64,000 bases of DNA, taken from Acidobacteriota bacterium. Lineage in GTDB: Bacteria > Acidobacteriota > Blastocatellia > Pyrinomonadales > Pyrinomonadaceae. A program made the position numbers and the translations under genes. Each line of letters opens with the position of its first letter. Position 1 is the first letter of the stretch. The DNA lies in contig CP065003.1 in the NCBI GenBank assembly GCA_016700175.1, positions 3,544,001-3,608,000 of the forward strand, read 5' to 3'. Shown here in pieces: positions 8,258 to 16,780 of this stretch. Below the pieces are notes generated by a model. That model searched no databases. It was not told where the DNA came from and worked only from the letters and a program-made list of their open reading frames with translations.

Positions 8258-10855
8258 ATGAAATTCGCAAGACCGACGGTTTTCTTTACCGTCCTTATCC
8301 TTTTCATCCTCTTCTTCCCCATTTCTTCCCTATCCCAGGTGCGGCCGATCTACGACCAGGGCGCGGTCGGGCTCGGGCAGATGCTCAAGCGCATCGGCAA
8401 CACCAAGCGGATAATGCACATAGGCGCGCATCCGGACGACGAGGATTCGGACCTGCTCGCATATCTCGCGCGCAAGGAGAACGCGCGTGTCGTTTACCTT
8501 TCCCTGACACGCGGCGACGGAGGCCAGAACGTGATCGGGCCCGAGCTGTTCGAGGCTCTCGGCGTCATCCGCACCGAGGAGCTTCTGCAGGCGCGCACTC
8601 TCGACGGCGCCGAGCAGATGTTCACGCGCGCGTTCGATTACGGATTTTCGAAAACGCTCGAGGAAGCAAAGCGGTTCTGGGACGAGGAAAAGATCAAGTG
8701 CGACATCGTTCGCGCGATCCGGAGCTTCCGCCCGCAGGTAGTGAACCCGAGGTTCTCCGGAACGCCCGCCGACGGACACGGCCAGCATCAGTTCGCGGGC
8801 TACATCACACCGATCGCGGTGAAGGCCGCCGCCGATCCGAACGAGTGCCCCGGAACGGGAGCACCCTGGAAGGTGCAGAAGCTATATGTCGGCCAGAGCT
8901 TCAGATTGAACGCCGAGCCTTCACTCAGTATGAACACGGGGCTTTACGATCACCTGATCGGGAAGAGCTACTACGAGATCGCGGCATACGGACGCAGCCA
9001 GCACAAGTCGCAAGAACAGGGCGGCCTCGAGCTTCGGGGCGATCGGTTCTCGGGGGTGAATCTTGTCGAGAGCTCGGTCGAGACTCCCGCGAAAGAAACG
9101 AGCATGTTCGATGGGGTGGATGTATCGCTGGAGAGCATTTTCACAGGTCCTTCTGGATCCCCAGGTAGCGACGGACCCGGCAGCGCGGCGATTGAGAAAT
9201 TCGAGAGGCTTCTTCAGGACACTACACTGTTCGAAACGTCAGAAACCATCTACTCCCTGTTGAAGCTTCGTGAAGAGCTGATGCGGATACTGGCTGCCAG
9301 TTCCGGACCTGTTGATGCGCTTCAGTACAACATCGCGGTCAACGACAAGCTGCAGGAAGTGGGCGTTGCGATCCGAAAAGCGTCCGGCCTTCAGATCGAC
9401 GCGCTGGCCGAACAAGAGACCGTCACTGCGGGAGAGTCGTTCGGTGTAAACGTAAACCTTTTCTTTCCTGAAGATTCGGGCCTGTCGATGAGAAGCGTCA
9501 AGCTGAAAGCCCCGAAAGGATGGCAGGTCGAGCCTGCTGATCCCGAAGCTTCCGAAGGCGGGCCGGCGCGATTCCGGGAGAATCCCCGTGCGGGAGAATC
9601 GTTCAAAGCCACGGTTCCCGCCGACGCAAAACTCACGCAGCCTTACTTCCTCGAGAAACCCCGAGACGGATACCTTTATCAGGTTGCGGATGAAGCTGAT
9701 CCGACGCAGCCGTTCCAGCCGGCGCTTATAACGGCCCTGGTCACGATGGATGTGAAAGGCACGGAGATCACATTCGAACAGCCCGTCGAGTACCGCTTCG
9801 CAGACGACACGCGAGGCGAGCTTCGGAGAAATCTGAATGTAGTTCCCGCGGTTTCGGTCGGCGTGGACCAGGGTCTTCTCGCCGTGCCGCGTACGGGAAG
9901 GGAAGAACGGCGGCAAATCGCGATCAACATCAACGGAAACGCCGCGGACGGGATCGACGGAACGGCGAAGCTCGTGGTCCCGAACGGCTGGAGGTCGTCC
10001 TGCGAGAACGCCTCTTTCGCGAAGCTCAAGAAAGGCGGATCTACTTCCGTCGACTGCACGGTGACGATCCCTGCGAACGCTTCGGCCGGCGATTACGCGG
10101 TCCGGGCCGAGGTCGCGGCGAACGGCAAGACCTTCTCGAAGACGATGAACACCATCGCCTACGAACACATACAGACGCATCGCTACTACACCGACGCCGA
10201 AACGAAGGTATTTCTGCTGGACCTTAAGGCGTTGTCTGTGAAGGTCGGCTATGTTCCCGGAAGCGGGGACTACGCGCCGGAGGCGATGCGCCAGATGGGG
10301 CTTGAGGTCGAGGAGCTTGGGAAAAAAGAGCTCACGAGCGGAGATCTTTCAAAATACGACACCATCGTCATAGGCATACGCGCCTCGGAAGTGAATCCGG
10401 ATTACGTCGCGAACAACGGGCGGCTTCTCGATTACACTCGCGCCGGCGGAACGATGATAGTCCAGTATCAGAAGTTCCCGTATCAGACGCTGAACCTCGC
10501 TCCGTATCCGGTCCAGTTCAACGCGCGGGTTTCGGAGGAAGACGCGAAAGTGACGATCCTCGAGCCTCAGCATCCGGTTTTTACTACGCCGAACAAGATC
10601 ACGCAGGCTGATTTCGAAGGCTGGGTCCAGGAGAGGAACCTATACGCGTTCCGTTCGTTCGATGAGCGGTACACGCCTCTGCTCGAATCGCACGACACAG
10701 GCGAGCCGGAGAACAACGGCGGTATGGTGTACGCGAAGGTCGGCGAAGGTCAGTTCGTATATACATCGTACGCTTTCTTCCGGCAGCTTCCGGCGGGTGT
10801 TCCGGGCGCCTGGCGCTTGTTCGCGAACATCGTGTCGCTGGGGGAGGAGAGGTAA
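8258..10855 (+). CDS. Secreted PIG-L/LmbE-family deacetylase, multidomain
   Basis: 865 residues. A signal peptide (about 1-27, ending SSLSQ) is followed by a PIG-L deacetylase domain with the zinc motif AHPDDE (57-62) and the distal HGQHQ (174-178). PIG-L enzymes remove N-acetyl groups from amino sugars such as GlcNAc derivatives. The middle (about 380-640) has two Ig-like beta domains of the NPCBM-associated/NEW3 type (APKGWQVEP, VPNGWRSSCEN). The C-terminus (about 660-865) looks like a class I glutamine-amidotransferase/ThuA-like fold without an evident nucleophile (YDTIVIGIRASEVNP, GGTMIVQYQ). Such architecture is common in exported proteins of Acidobacteriota and Bacteroidota. The natural substrate is unknown. 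Confidence 0.88.
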   Translation: MKFARPTVFFTVLILFILFFPISSLSQVRPIYDQGAVGLGQMLKRIGNTKRIMHIGAHPDDEDSDLLAYLARKENARVVYLSLTRGDGGQNVIGPELFEALGVIRTEELLQARTLDGAEQMFTRAFDYGFSKTLEEAKRFWDEEKIKCDIVRAIRSFRPQVVNPRFSGTPADGHGQHQFAGYITPIAVKAAADPNECPGTGAPWKVQKLYVGQSFRLNAEPSLSMNTGLYDHLIGKSYYEIAAYGRSQHKSQEQGGLELRGDRFSGVNLVESSVETPAKETSMFDGVDVSLESIFTGPSGSPGSDGPGSAAIEKFERLLQDTTLFETSETIYSLLKLREELMRILAASSGPVDALQYNIAVNDKLQEVGVAIRKASGLQIDALAEQETVTAGESFGVNVNLFFPEDSGLSMRSVKLKAPKGWQVEPADPEASEGGPARFRENPRAGESFKATVPADAKLTQPYFLEKPRDGYLYQVADEADPTQPFQPALITALVTMDVKGTEITFEQPVEYRFADDTRGELRRNLNVVPAVSVGVDQGLLAVPRTGREERRQIAININGNAADGIDGTAKLVVPNGWRSSCENASFAKLKKGGSTSVDCTVTIPANASAGDYAVRAEVAANGKTFSKTMNTIAYEHIQTHRYYTDAETKVFLLDLKALSVKVGYVPGSGDYAPEAMRQMGLEVEELGKKELTSGDLSKYDTIVIGIRASEVNPDYVANNGRLLDYTRAGGTMIVQYQKFPYQTLNLAPYPVQFNARVSEEDAKVTILEPQHPVFTTPNKITQADFEGWVQERNLYAFRSFDERYTPLLESHDTGEPENNGGMVYAKVGEGQFVYTSYAFFRQLPAGVPGAWRLFANIVSLGEER

Positions 10856-10965
10856 CAAGATTGACAGGATCATTAGGATCGCTGATTCGGAGTTTCCTGC
10901 GTAATCATCTTTTTGCGCCTCAGCGCCTCAGCGGTTGAGCCTTCTGTTTTCTGGTTGCTCCCGCA

Positions 10966-11310
10966 AAGTCGCAAAGCCGCCAAGTTCCGCCAAGAAGAGT
11001 AAGAAATTGATGATAGAACTTGAGGATTTTCCTTTGCGGGACTTTGCGCCTTAGCGTCTTTGCGAGAGTGTGTGATTGTCCGATTGAATGGCTGGCTGGC
11101 GAGCGGGAAGCGCTCCCGCCAAGTCGCAAAGCCGCCAAGTTCCGCCAAGAAGAGTAAGAAATTGATGATAGAACTTGAGGATTTTCTTTTGCGTGACTTT
11201 GCGCCTTAGCGTCTTTGCGAGAGTGTGTGATTGTCCGATTGAATGGCTGGCTGGCGAATGGGAAGCGCTTCCGCCAAGTCGCAAAGCCGCAAAGTGCCGC
11301 AAAGTAAGAC
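10966..11310. repeat. 155-bp tandem repeat with CGCAAAG arms
   Basis: GTCGCAAAGCCGCCAAGTTC occurs at 10968 and 11123, and a third copy starts at 11278: a period of exactly 155 bp, two nearly identical units and a partial third. Each unit carries a left arm of GCAAAGCCGCCAAG units, about 30 nt of unique sequence, and a right arm of CTTTGCGCCTTAGCGTCTTTGCG, so each unit can form a hairpin. Preceding bases (10911-10960) hold more degenerate units. The region up to the next start (11326) has no gene. Confidence 0.88.
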
Positions 11311-11325
11311 CAAAATGGTAGAAAG

Positions 11326-11724
11326 ATGCAACTTGCTGCAGGCATAGTGGTCGCCTTCTTCGGCCTCTTTCTGATAGGCCTCGCGGCGCTGTGCGTGTTT
11401 CGAAGACCTGCCGCGGAACGCTTCCTCTCGGGATTCGCGGCTTCCGCAAAGGCCCACTTCACGGAGCACACGATCCGCTTCATTGTCGGAGCGGCGTTCA
11501 TCGTCAGTTCACCGTCGACTATCTTTCCGCCCCTGTTCCTGATCTTTGGCTGGGTTCTCGTCGTCACTTCGGCGATCCTGCTTGTGTTGCCTTGGAGATG
11601 GCACAGGGAATACGCAAAATGGGCGGTACCGATGGTTCTCCGGCGGCTTCGGCTTTTCGCTTTTGGTTCATTGGCGCTTGGCGCATTTATTCTTTACGGG
11701 CTGAGTCGTTTTTTCCAGCCATAA
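11326..11724 (+). CDS. Small integral membrane protein
   Basis: 132 residues with about four hydrophobic segments (near 5-24, 46-62, 67-86 and 106-126) separated by short basic loops (FRRPAAERF, RWHREYAKW). No enzyme motif is visible. The start follows directly on the tandem repeat. No family recognised. Confidence 0.72.
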   Translation: MQLAAGIVVAFFGLFLIGLAALCVFRRPAAERFLSGFAASAKAHFTEHTIRFIVGAAFIVSSPSTIFPPLFLIFGWVLVVTSAILLVLPWRWHREYAKWAVPMVLRRLRLFAFGSLALGAFILYGLSRFFQP

Positions 11725-11742
11725 GAAGCTTCAGACTTTCGG

Positions 11743-12324
11743 ATGGTCATTCATTTCCTCAGAACAGGTGAGAAGCGGTACGCGGTCGAGATCGAACGTG
11801 ACGGTCTTCCCCTGCTTGAATTGAATCCCGCTCCCGGATTCGACGCGCGCGTGCCGCACGACATGATGCACCTGATCGTGGAGGCGGTGTTGGGTCTCGA
11901 GAGGGCTGTGTTCGGCCAGCTTGCCGCGGGCGGCGACGCCGGAAGCTTTCACGTCAAGAACGAGTCGGACGCATCGGGTAAGGACCATTCCCGTCTAAGG
12001 CGGAAACAGAAGAAACGCGGCGAGAGTATCAGGGCCAAAGAAGACGGGCATTTTGCAATGTCCGAGAACGCGACCTACGTCTGCTGGCACGAATGGCTGT
12101 CGCGTTCACACAGGACCGAAGACCGGAACAAGGCGCTGTCGATGAAAACAAATGCGGCCCACATCTGGGATCGTATGCCTGCAGCGGACAAAAAGATGCT
12201 GCAGGATGCGCTCGACAGGACCTGCGACCATCTCGACATATTGAGCGAGGCCTGGTCGGGATTGAAGGCCGGCCAGCGCATCTCGGTCAGATGGCCGGAT
12301 CTGGATCTGGTTGAGAAAGGTTGA
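11743..12324 (+). CDS. Hypothetical cytosolic protein
   Basis: 193 residues. The N-terminal ~65 residues include PHDMMHLIVEAVLGLERAVFGQLAAGGDAGSF; a basic, Lys/Arg-rich linker follows (RLRRKQKKRGESIRAKE), then a helical C-terminal half. No signal peptide. It looks like a complete gene 18 nt downstream of the membrane protein, possibly cotranscribed. I recognise no named family. Confidence 0.72.
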   Translation: MVIHFLRTGEKRYAVEIERDGLPLLELNPAPGFDARVPHDMMHLIVEAVLGLERAVFGQLAAGGDAGSFHVKNESDASGKDHSRLRRKQKKRGESIRAKEDGHFAMSENATYVCWHEWLSRSHRTEDRNKALSMKTNAAHIWDRMPAADKKMLQDALDRTCDHLDILSEAWSGLKAGQRISVRWPDLDLVEKG

Positions 12325-12327
12325 TCT

Positions 12328-13455
12328 ATGGGGAATCCTCTGATTTTTTTAGCGTTTGTTTTGTCATTCCTATTCTCGTTACAGCCAAGTGACGCGGAAC
12401 AGAGAGTTTTCGACAACGTCCTCTATCTCGAATCCACAGCCGAAACCTCTGCCAACGTCAGCATAGGCGACCTGGACGGCGACGGCGATCTCGATCTTGT
12501 ACTTGCAAAAGGAAGGCACTGGCCTCTGAAGAACCGGTTGTTGCTGAATAACGGGAAAGGAAGTTTCAAGGTCGCGTCCGATCTTGGCGGTGCCGACAGG
12601 ACGTATTCGGCCGTTCTCGCCGATCTGGACGGCGACGGCGATCTCGACATCGCGGTTAGCAACGACCGACCCGACAGGAAACTTGTCTATCTCAACGACG
12701 GAAAGGCCAAGTTCACGGAATCCGGAACCTGGGGAGCGCCCGAGTGGATCACCCGCAATGCCGCCGCCGCGGATCTGAACGGAGACAAGGTCCCAGACAT
12801 TATTGCCGCCAACCGTGTGAGCAAAAGCTCGTTTTGCGTGAACGACAAGAAAGCGGGCTTCAGTGCCGGGCTCTGTTTCGATATCGAAGCTTCGTCAGCT
12901 ACGACCATCGTCCCCGCGGACTTCGACAACGACGGCGATGTCGATCTTGCGGTTCCACATCGGGACGGCGGTAAAAGCCGGATCTATTCGAATGACGGCA
13001 AGGGCGGCTTTTCCAGTTCGGTTCTGATCGGGAACGAAGACTCGAATGCGAGGACCGCGGCCGCGGGCGACCTTAACGGGGACGGTTGGATGGACCTGGT
13101 TATCGGCGATGAAGATCAAGGTTCGTTCGTGCATTTAAGTGACGGAAAAGGCGGGTTTGAAAAGCGGCGCGAGATTGGAAACAAGGAACTGGTACCTTAT
13201 TCGATCGCCATTGCCGATCTCGACAAGGATGGAAGACAGGATGTCGTCATCGGGTACGTGGAAGCTCCGGGATCCGTATTTTTCGGGGCCGGTAACGGAA
13301 GGGATTTCTCTGAGATCAGGTTTGGCGATTCGGAAGGAGCAGTTTACGGGCTTGCGATCGGTGATTTGAACGGCGACGGATATCCTGACATCGCGGCTGC
13401 AAGAAGCGGAGCAAGGAACGCGGTCTATTTTAGTTCGCCGCTACCGAAGGATTAG
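12328..13455 (+). CDS. Secreted VCBS/FG-GAP repeat protein
   Basis: 375 residues with a signal peptide (about 1-24) followed by seven or so FG-GAP/VCBS blades. Each contains a calcium-loop motif of the DxDxDG type (DLDGDGDLDLV, DLDGDGDLDIA, DFDNDGDVDLA, DLNGDGWMDLV, DLDKDGRQDVV, DLNGDGYPDIA). The blades should close into an integrin-alpha-like beta-propeller that is exported and binds calcium. Its role in the cell is unknown; such proteins are often surface adhesins or parts of extracellular enzyme assemblies. It starts 3 nt after the upstream stop. Confidence 0.9.
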   Translation: MGNPLIFLAFVLSFLFSLQPSDAEQRVFDNVLYLESTAETSANVSIGDLDGDGDLDLVLAKGRHWPLKNRLLLNNGKGSFKVASDLGGADRTYSAVLADLDGDGDLDIAVSNDRPDRKLVYLNDGKAKFTESGTWGAPEWITRNAAAADLNGDKVPDIIAANRVSKSSFCVNDKKAGFSAGLCFDIEASSATTIVPADFDNDGDVDLAVPHRDGGKSRIYSNDGKGGFSSSVLIGNEDSNARTAAAGDLNGDGWMDLVIGDEDQGSFVHLSDGKGGFEKRREIGNKELVPYSIAIADLDKDGRQDVVIGYVEAPGSVFFGAGNGRDFSEIRFGDSEGAVYGLAIGDLNGDGYPDIAAARSGARNAVYFSSPLPKD

Positions 13456-13512
13456 CACGTCAAGTATCTACACTCTACTAAGAACTCTCTCCGTCCCCCG
13501 GGGCAAAGCAGA

Positions 13513-14604
13513 ATGATGAAGTTGCGAAGGGTCCGAAACGTCTTTGTACTCGTAATCCTGATGCTGTTCGTTCAGGTTTCTGCACTCGCGCAGGAAGAAA
13601 CGCCTTGGCTGATGAATATCGGAGCAAGGGAGAAGCGCGATTCGATCACCTCGATCCGCGCGAAGGCCGATGTAACAGTTTCAGACGGAAAGAAGTATGT
13701 TGCGGAGAGCTTTTACCTCGATCCGCAACGAAGCGCTTTTCAGATCAGATATCCAGAAAGGACCGTGACCCAGGCGGTCGAAGGAAGGTATTTCTGGACC
13801 TTCGACGGAAAAGCGGAAAAGGAAGGCACGGCCCAGACGGAGGCTATTGTTCTCGGGCATCAATTTCACGCCCAGATCCTGTTTTTCGATCAGATCCATA
13901 GAGGAAACCTCAATAGCAAGGAGCAAGGAACACTGAGCATCGCAACGGCAGAAGACCGGTCGGCAACGTGGTCGATGATTCACGACTCGGGCCTTCTTAG
14001 GACGATGCTGATCGAGATCGATGGAGGGCCAAAGATCACAATCCGCTTCTCGGATCTCAAAAGCGTTGACGGAATTCTCTTGCCCAACACGATTACCATT
14101 GACGACGGCGAACGGACCTTTGAATACCGATACACTTCGATCGAATTCAACAATGGCGCCCTCGCTGATTACCGCGCCCCCGAAGCGGTCCTAACCGACG
14201 AGCAGAAACTGTTGCGCCTTCACAGGATCGTGATGGACGACCACTTCTTCGGCGACGCTTCGGGGATGAAGTCCAACAACCGGGCTCCTTTCACGGTCGT
14301 CAGCGAGGGCGAGGTCTACACAATGACCGACGCCGAATCGGACGCCGGGTTCGACCGGATAATGGGCTCGCGGGACTACACAGTCTACGATGACCTTATC
14401 CGGCCGGTCGTGAAGATCTCTGCGGACGGATCGATGGCGTGGGTGATCGTCAAGGTTTACGCGAAGGGAGTCCGGTTCGACAAGGACGGAAAACCGACAG
14501 GGCCTCTGGAATTCACGAGCGCCTGGATCGAGCTTTACGAGAAGAAAGAGGGAAAGTGGAAGTTGACGGGGAACGTGTCGAATTTCGCTCCGGACAGAAA
14601 ATGA
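13513..14604 (+). CDS. Exported protein with NTF2-like C-terminal domain
   Basis: 363 residues. A signal peptide (about 1-27, ending ALAQ) precedes a beta-rich domain of outer-membrane lipoprotein-sorting-like character (ITSIRAKADVTVSDGKKYVAESFYLDPQRSAFQIRY). The C-terminal ~130 residues look like a DUF4440/SnoaL-type NTF2-like fold (FTVVSEGEVYTMTDAESDAGF, ending WIELYEKKEGKWKLTGN). The ligand is unknown. It stands alone after the VCBS gene. Confidence 0.75.
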   Translation: MMKLRRVRNVFVLVILMLFVQVSALAQEETPWLMNIGAREKRDSITSIRAKADVTVSDGKKYVAESFYLDPQRSAFQIRYPERTVTQAVEGRYFWTFDGKAEKEGTAQTEAIVLGHQFHAQILFFDQIHRGNLNSKEQGTLSIATAEDRSATWSMIHDSGLLRTMLIEIDGGPKITIRFSDLKSVDGILLPNTITIDDGERTFEYRYTSIEFNNGALADYRAPEAVLTDEQKLLRLHRIVMDDHFFGDASGMKSNNRAPFTVVSEGEVYTMTDAESDAGFDRIMGSRDYTVYDDLIRPVVKISADGSMAWVIVKVYAKGVRFDKDGKPTGPLEFTSAWIELYEKKEGKWKLTGNVSNFAPDRK

Positions 14605-14643
14605 GACCGGCTCCGGCCGGCGGGCGGCAGACTCGGAATCCTG

Positions 14644-15348
14644 GTGACGGTGATGAGAGGGAAAGGAACTGAAAAGCAAAAGAAAGAGGAGATCGTCGTG
14701 TTCTCCGTTTCCCGAAACACAGCGTGTGAGGAATGCGGTGCGGAGATCTGGAAGGGCGGTCTTCTGCGGCTTGAGGATAAGAAGGCTCTCTGTATGGAAT
14801 GCGCCGATATGGACCACCTTGTCTTCCTTCCTGCAGGCGATGCCGCGCTGACACGCAGGGCCGGGAAGCATTCGACCTTAAAGGCGAAGGTCCTGAAGTT
14901 CAGCCGGGCGCGTAAGCGGTACGAGCGTCAGGGGCTTCTGGTCGAAGAAGAAGCGCTCGACCGGGCCGAGCAGGAGTGCCTGGAAGACGAGGACGCCCGT
15001 GCGATCCGCCGCGAGCGTGAGGCCGAGCGGAGGGAGAAACTTGATCAGAAGTACGTCGAGGAATTCGGAAGGAAGATAAGGGAGTTCTATCCGAACTGTC
15101 CCGACGGCACGGCAAGAGCTATCGCCGAGCACGCCTGCCGCAAGTACTCGGGGCGCGTTGGCCGGTCGGCTGCTGCGAAGGAGTTCGACGAAACGATGAT
15201 CGAGCTGGCGGTCCGAGCGCACATCAGGCATCGGCACACGAACTACGACGGACTTCTCATGCGCAGCTGGGACCGGGGCGAAGCACGGCGCGCCGTATTC
15301 GCTGAGGTCGAGAAAGTGATCCGGGCCTGGGCAGATTCCGGCAGCTGA
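14644..15348 (+). CDS. DUF2293 domain protein with N-terminal zinc knuckle
   Basis: 234 residues. An N-terminal CxxC pair (CEECGAEI) and a second CMEC give a likely zinc site. A long charged helix follows, with a C-terminal DUF2293-type domain (about 145-230: REFYPNCPDGTARAIAEHACRKYSGRVGR, then AVRAHIRHRHTNYDGLL). The domain's function is not known; the basic helices suggest nucleic-acid binding. The start could be ATG 14644 or 14653; neither has a strong ribosome site. Confidence 0.82.
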   Translation: MTVMRGKGTEKQKKEEIVVFSVSRNTACEECGAEIWKGGLLRLEDKKALCMECADMDHLVFLPAGDAALTRRAGKHSTLKAKVLKFSRARKRYERQGLLVEEEALDRAEQECLEDEDARAIRREREAERREKLDQKYVEEFGRKIREFYPNCPDGTARAIAEHACRKYSGRVGRSAAAKEFDETMIELAVRAHIRHRHTNYDGLLMRSWDRGEARRAVFAEVEKVIRAWADSGS

Positions 15349-15423
15349 TACCACGAATTGTGACTCGAATCGATACGGTTCTTCAGTTTCCTTATGTCTT
15401 GAAATCACCCGTATTTCTAAAGA

Positions 15424-15457
15424 CGAAAAAGCCGCCGCGGTAACTCGCGACGGCTTT
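15424..15457 (-). terminator. Intrinsic terminator of the 3D-domain gene
   Basis: On the minus strand AGCCGTCGCG and CGCGGCGGCT form a 10-bp stem with one G-T pair, followed by TTTTTCGTC. It is 22 nt past the stop codon of the 3D-domain gene. Confidence 0.85.
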
Positions 15458-15478
15458 GAACTTCGGGCTGACGGGCAG

Positions 15479-16021
15479 CTAGTTGCGCCTGGTCGGTCTG
15501 CTCATCACGGTGAGCTTGACGCCGCGGTTTCCCCATCGGCGGGCTTCGCCGCAATTCGGTACCCAAATGTCGATCTTGTTTCCCTTTACCTTTCCTCCGG
15601 TGTCGGCGACGATGTATTCGCCAGAGTATCTGCCGGCGGTAAGCTGAACCTTTGTTCCAAGAGGAAGTACCCGCGGGTCGGCCGCGATCAAACCCCTTCG
15701 AACGCTCTGCCCGCTCGCAGTTCTGCCGCGCAGGCAATAGGCAGTTGCCCTAAAACTCCTCGCTTTCGAATTGCTGGTCTTAACGGTTGCCGATACCTCG
15801 GCCTCGATCACTTCGCTATCCTCTTTTTCTTTGATCGCTTCTTTATTAACTGCTTCTTTGTTATCTGTCTTAGTATTTTCTTTATTAACTTTGTTCTGAA
15901 TAGATTCCTTCGGATCCTTGGTCAAGACTTTATCGTCTTCGGTCTGTGTCTGAGAGTAGGCGACACCTACAAGCAGGACAAACAAGACCGAAATGACGTA
16001 GCGTCTCGCTTGGTTTCGCAT
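15479..16021 (-). CDS. Exported 3D-domain (RlpA/Mlt-like) cell-wall protein
   Basis: 180 residues: a signal peptide (about 1-24), a Lys/Glu/Asn-rich linker (25-85) and a C-terminal 3D domain (RSFRATAYCLRGRTASGQ, then GLIAADPRVLPLGTKVQL, YIVADTGGKVKGNKIDIW). The three Asp of this double-psi barrel (in AADPR, VADTGG and KIDIW) are present. 3D domains occur in murein lytic transglycosylases and resuscitation factors, so a role in peptidoglycan remodelling is likely. It is preceded by a roughly 250-nt structured leader with an internal terminator, suggesting control by attenuation. Confidence 0.88.
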   Translation of the reverse strand: MRNQARRYVISVLFVLLVGVAYSQTQTEDDKVLTKDPKESIQNKVNKENTKTDNKEAVNKEAIKEKEDSEVIEAEVSATVKTSNSKARSFRATAYCLRGRTASGQSVRRGLIAADPRVLPLGTKVQLTAGRYSGEYIVADTGGKVKGNKIDIWVPNCGEARRWGNRGVKLTVMSRPTRRN

Positions 16022-16283
16022 AGATCATTCTCCTGGTTAAAGCCAAGCCTTTATCAATCATTCGGCACCGGCCGGCGCCCTATAAAAAGGCCAACAAATA
16101 AAAAATCCGGCACTGCCGGGGTATGAATTTGCCGCTTCGCGGCGTACATCCCGGGGTATTTCCCCGGAACAAACAAAAAGGCTAGCATCCGCATTTGGTA
16201 ATGTCCAGCCCGAAAACCGCCTCCCTCGGGAACCTCGTTCGAGTCTTGGGGCGATGTGGACTAATTACTTCCTTTTGAGTATA
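16022..16283 (-). promoter_or_regulatory. Structured 5' leader of the 3D-domain gene, candidate riboswitch or attenuator
   Basis: A -10-like TATACT lies on the minus strand (16278-16283), though its -35 is weak. The inferred leader of about 250 nt contains, in order: a multi-branch structure closed by GTCCA/TGGAC and GCCC/GGGC, with inner hairpins CTCGAACGAG and TCCCGAGGGA; a strong hairpin CCGGGGAAATACCCCGG (16167-16151); GCCGCGAAGCGGC (16143-16131); and a compact terminator (16119-16095). A terminator between promoter and gene is the signature of attenuation. Several phyla use c-di-AMP riboswitches before cell-wall hydrolases, but the sequence does not clearly match that consensus, so the ligand is open. 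Confidence 0.5.
16095..16119 (-). terminator. Intrinsic terminator inside the leader
   Basis: On the minus strand CCGGC-AGT-GCCGG (16119-16107) is followed at once by ATTTTTTATTTG. It lies about 75 nt before the start codon of the 3D-domain gene and after the rest of the leader structure. Confidence 0.7.
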
Positions 16284-16314
16284 TTGCTCGAAGCCGCCCC
16301 CCGGGCCCCGCATT

Positions 16315-16680
16315 ATGGAAAACCGCAGATCAGGACCGCGCCACGTGATCGCTTTCCCCGTCCGCGTTAATTGGAAGGATGAGAACGGTCAAGACCTTAT
16401 GGAAGAGGGTTTGACCGAAAATGTCGGACCCAACGGCGCATTGATCTTCCTGCCAAGGTTGCTTCCCGATGTCGGAAGCAAGGTCAAGCTTACTGTCACG
16501 GAGAATCCGAAGGACGAGATCTCAGTGTCGGCGGAAGTCCTGAGGCTCGAACGCAACGCCGCGCATCCGCAGGCAGCCCTTCAAGTCACCAAATCTATTA
16601 AGGTCTGGAAAGAAAAGGTATGGTCGTACGCCGGTTCGTTGCTCGACAAGGAAGAACCCGAAGTCTTCGACGACTGGTAG
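16315..16680 (+). CDS. PilZ domain protein
   Basis: 121 residues forming one PilZ barrel. It opens RRSGPRHVIAFPVRVNW, which supplies the Arg-rich c-di-GMP motif, and has ENVGPNGALIFL where the second motif (D/NxSxxG) belongs; Ser is replaced by Gly/Pro, so binding of c-di-GMP may be weakened. PilZ proteins act as c-di-GMP effectors in motility, pili or exopolysaccharide control. It is transcribed away from the 3D-domain gene and ends at a bidirectional terminator. Confidence 0.82.
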   Translation: MENRRSGPRHVIAFPVRVNWKDENGQDLMEEGLTENVGPNGALIFLPRLLPDVGSKVKLTVTENPKDEISVSAEVLRLERNAAHPQAALQVTKSIKVWKEKVWSYAGSLLDKEEPEVFDDW

Positions 16681-16725
16681 GCCGGGCTTTCGGTATGCGG
16701 CCGGCTGATCAAAACGTTAGAAACA

Positions 16726-16761
16726 TAAAAAAGCCCCATTTCGTATGGGGCTTTTCTTTTT
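16726..16761. terminator. Bidirectional intrinsic terminator
   Basis: AGCCCCAT (16732-16739) pairs with ATGGGGCT (16745-16752) around TTCGT. A-runs before it and TTTTCTTTTT after it make it a terminator for both the PilZ gene and the convergent sigma-factor gene. Confidence 0.9.
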
Positions 16762-16780
16762 GCTGAAAAGGGAAGGATGA

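Noticed and set aside
16022..16283. Firm call of a c-di-AMP (ydaO) riboswitch
   Set aside because: Gene context fits, but the conserved sequence blocks are not clearly present; kept only as an unidentified structured leader.
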